DNA of 64,000 bases from Acidobacteriota bacterium. Its GTDB lineage: Bacteria > Acidobacteriota > Terriglobia > Terriglobales > Acidobacteriaceae. Positions 63,121 through 64,000 of the stretch are shown here, piece after piece. The stretch spans positions 1-64,000 of the forward strand of contig JAJZGF010000007.1 of assembly GCA_021805025.1 (NCBI GenBank), given 5' to 3'. The position numbers were made by a program, and so were the translations under genes. Numbering within the stretch: the first letter of the stretch is position 1; every line of letters begins with the position of its first letter. The notes beneath the pieces are model-generated. The model was not told the DNA's origin and did not search any database. It saw only the letters and a program-made list of their open reading frames with translations.

Positions 63121-64000
63121 CGAAAATGCGCACTGTGCCGAGTATTGAAAGCACTTCAATCCAGCCATCCGTCTCCGGAAGGGAGTCTTCGGGACACGTT
63201 GGAGTGTTCGCTGTCGCATGGGAGGATGCATCCGAGTCTACCAGCGGGAAGATGACCGCTCACGGGCACTCACGCGCCATGCGGAACGTTGCCGTGATCT
63301 ACAATCCGGCATCCGGGCAACATTCCTTGAGACGCGCTTCGGATATGCAGCAGGTCTTCGCCGCTCTTGCTGATGAAGGAATCCAGGTGCATGCCTTGGA
63401 GACGGACTCGCCCGGCAGTGCAGCCAGACATGCAGAGGACGCGATCCGGCTCGGTTGCGATGCGGTATTTGCATGCGGTGGAGATGGCACAGTTCATGAG
63501 GTCATGCAGTGCATGGTGGGGACGCAAATTGCTCTTGGGGTCATCCCGATGGGTACGGCCAACGCCCTCGCACAGGATCTTGGACTGGGCAGATCGCCCT
63601 TGAAAGCTCTGCGCGCCCTCCTTGCTGCTACCCCGACGCAGGTACCCGTGGGGCGCATTCACTTTGTGGATAAGGCGGGCGTTCAAGACGCGCGCTATTT
63701 CATCGTAGCGGCCGGCATCGGTGCTGATGCGCTGCTGATGTCCAGGCTTGACGCCGGGCTCAAGCGGCGCCTTGGTTATGCGCTGTACCTGGTAGAGGCT
63801 GCGCGGGTTTGGCTCACCAATCCCTTTCCGCTTTTCAAAGCCATCTTCGCGCTGGAGTCCGACACAACCGAGCGCGTGGAGGAGGTGTCGCAACTGCTGG
63901 CCGTGCGGGTTCGCTCCTTTGGCGGCGTGCTGGGACAGTTGGCGCCCGGGGCTACCCTGCATAACGGTACCCTGCGGTTGCTCGCCTTCAAAACTCGCAG
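63117..64000 (+). CDS. Diacylglycerol-kinase/YegS-like lipid kinase, N-terminal part (cut by window edge)
   Basis: Open to the right edge and therefore missing from the ORF track. The kinase core starts RNVAVIYNPASGQHS; the nucleotide motif is FACGGDGTVHEVMQCMVG, with GVIPMGTANALAQDLGL and AAGIGADALLMSRLD after it. This is the DAGK catalytic (LCB5/YegS) family that phosphorylates diacylglycerol or sphingoid-type lipids. The earliest start, ATG 63117, overlaps the cimA stop (ATGA) and stays open for 54 codons to the core; ATG 63252 or 63279 give a normal N-terminus and may be the real start. C-terminal domain is cut off. Confidence 0.85.
   Translation, partial: MTKMRTVPSIESTSIQPSVSGRESSGHVGVFAVAWEDASESTSGKMTAHGHSRAMRNVAVIYNPASGQHSLRRASDMQQVFAALADEGIQVHALETDSPGSAARHAEDAIRLGCDAVFACGGDGTVHEVMQCMVGTQIALGVIPMGTANALAQDLGLGRSPLKALRALLAATPTQVPVGRIHFVDKAGVQDARYFIVAAGIGADALLMSRLDAGLKRRLGYALYLVEAARVWLTNPFPLFKAIFALESDTTERVEEVSQLLAVRVRSFGGVLGQLAPGATLHNGTLRLLAFKTR

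Overview
The window is a continuous, gene-dense stretch of bacterial chromosome with high GC. There are no rRNA or tRNA genes, insertion sequences, phage genes or CRISPR arrays. Gene content fits the Acidobacteriota best, probably Acidobacteriaceae or a relative: an ECF sigma/anti-sigma pair next to a secreted DUF1800/DUF1501 pair, a DUF5916 outer-membrane-type protein, a PPi-type phosphofructokinase, and many sugar-acid catabolic genes. The taxonomic call is inferred from gene content only; no marker gene is complete here.

Left part (1-18.9 kb) is housekeeping and envelope. It holds the start of rsmA (cut by the window edge, minus strand) behind a GNAT gene, glycogen synthase, a membrane GGDEF protein, a FadD-type acyl-CoA ligase, a membrane protein whose 3' end overlaps fadD, a PPi-type phosphofructokinase, a RimI-like GNAT, a secreted M19 dipeptidase, a small secreted protein, a periplasmic cyclophilin, the operon sigma - anti-sigma - DUF1800 - DUF1501, a TPR/SLT lytic transglycosylase and a small cysteine-rich protein.

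The middle (19-38.6 kb) is a sugar-acid catabolic region. A minus-strand operon (PfkB kinase, KDPG aldolase, a solute-binding-protein homologue with no signal peptide, SDR, FAH-family hydrolase, ketoglutarate-semialdehyde dehydrogenase) faces a plus-strand operon (SDR, ManD-type mannonate dehydratase, Gfo/Idh oxidoreductase, TIM-barrel isomerase/epimerase). Together they can take fructuronate through mannonate, KDG and KDPG to pyruvate and glyceraldehyde 3-phosphate. The SDR/FAH pair resembles the 2,4-diketo-3-deoxy-sugar-acid route. A KdaD-like dehydratase at 32.8 kb would feed the semialdehyde dehydrogenase. Between and beyond these lie a truncated Gfo/Idh remnant, an Lrp regulator divergent from histidine ammonia-lyase, a dienelactone hydrolase, a secreted TIM-barrel/FGE-fold fusion, and a ribokinase with a DMT-type sugar permease.

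The right part (38.6-64 kb) is amino-acid and acyl-CoA oxidation. An etfD-etfB-etfA operon can deliver electrons from acyl-CoA dehydrogenases to quinone. After an APC permease, a zinc-ribbon membrane protein and a DUF5916 protein come a fused pabBC gene and the phenylalanine/tyrosine pathway (hppD, phhA, hmgA, fah), with an Lrp regulator divergent from hppD. Next are scoAB, which activate acetoacetate, and a convergent leucine-type operon (carboxyltransferase, acyl-CoA dehydrogenase, HMG-CoA lyase, enoyl-CoA hydratase). Both pathways yield acetoacetate, so scoAB sits at their junction. A citramalate-synthase-like gene, preceded by a possible leader peptide, and a lipid kinase cut by the right edge close the window.

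Most interesting: the leaderless solute-binding protein inside the sugar-acid operon, the TIM-barrel/FGE fusion without the FGE cysteines, the possible Val/Ile/Leu-rich leader peptide before the citramalate synthase gene, and a cysteine cluster inside that enzyme.
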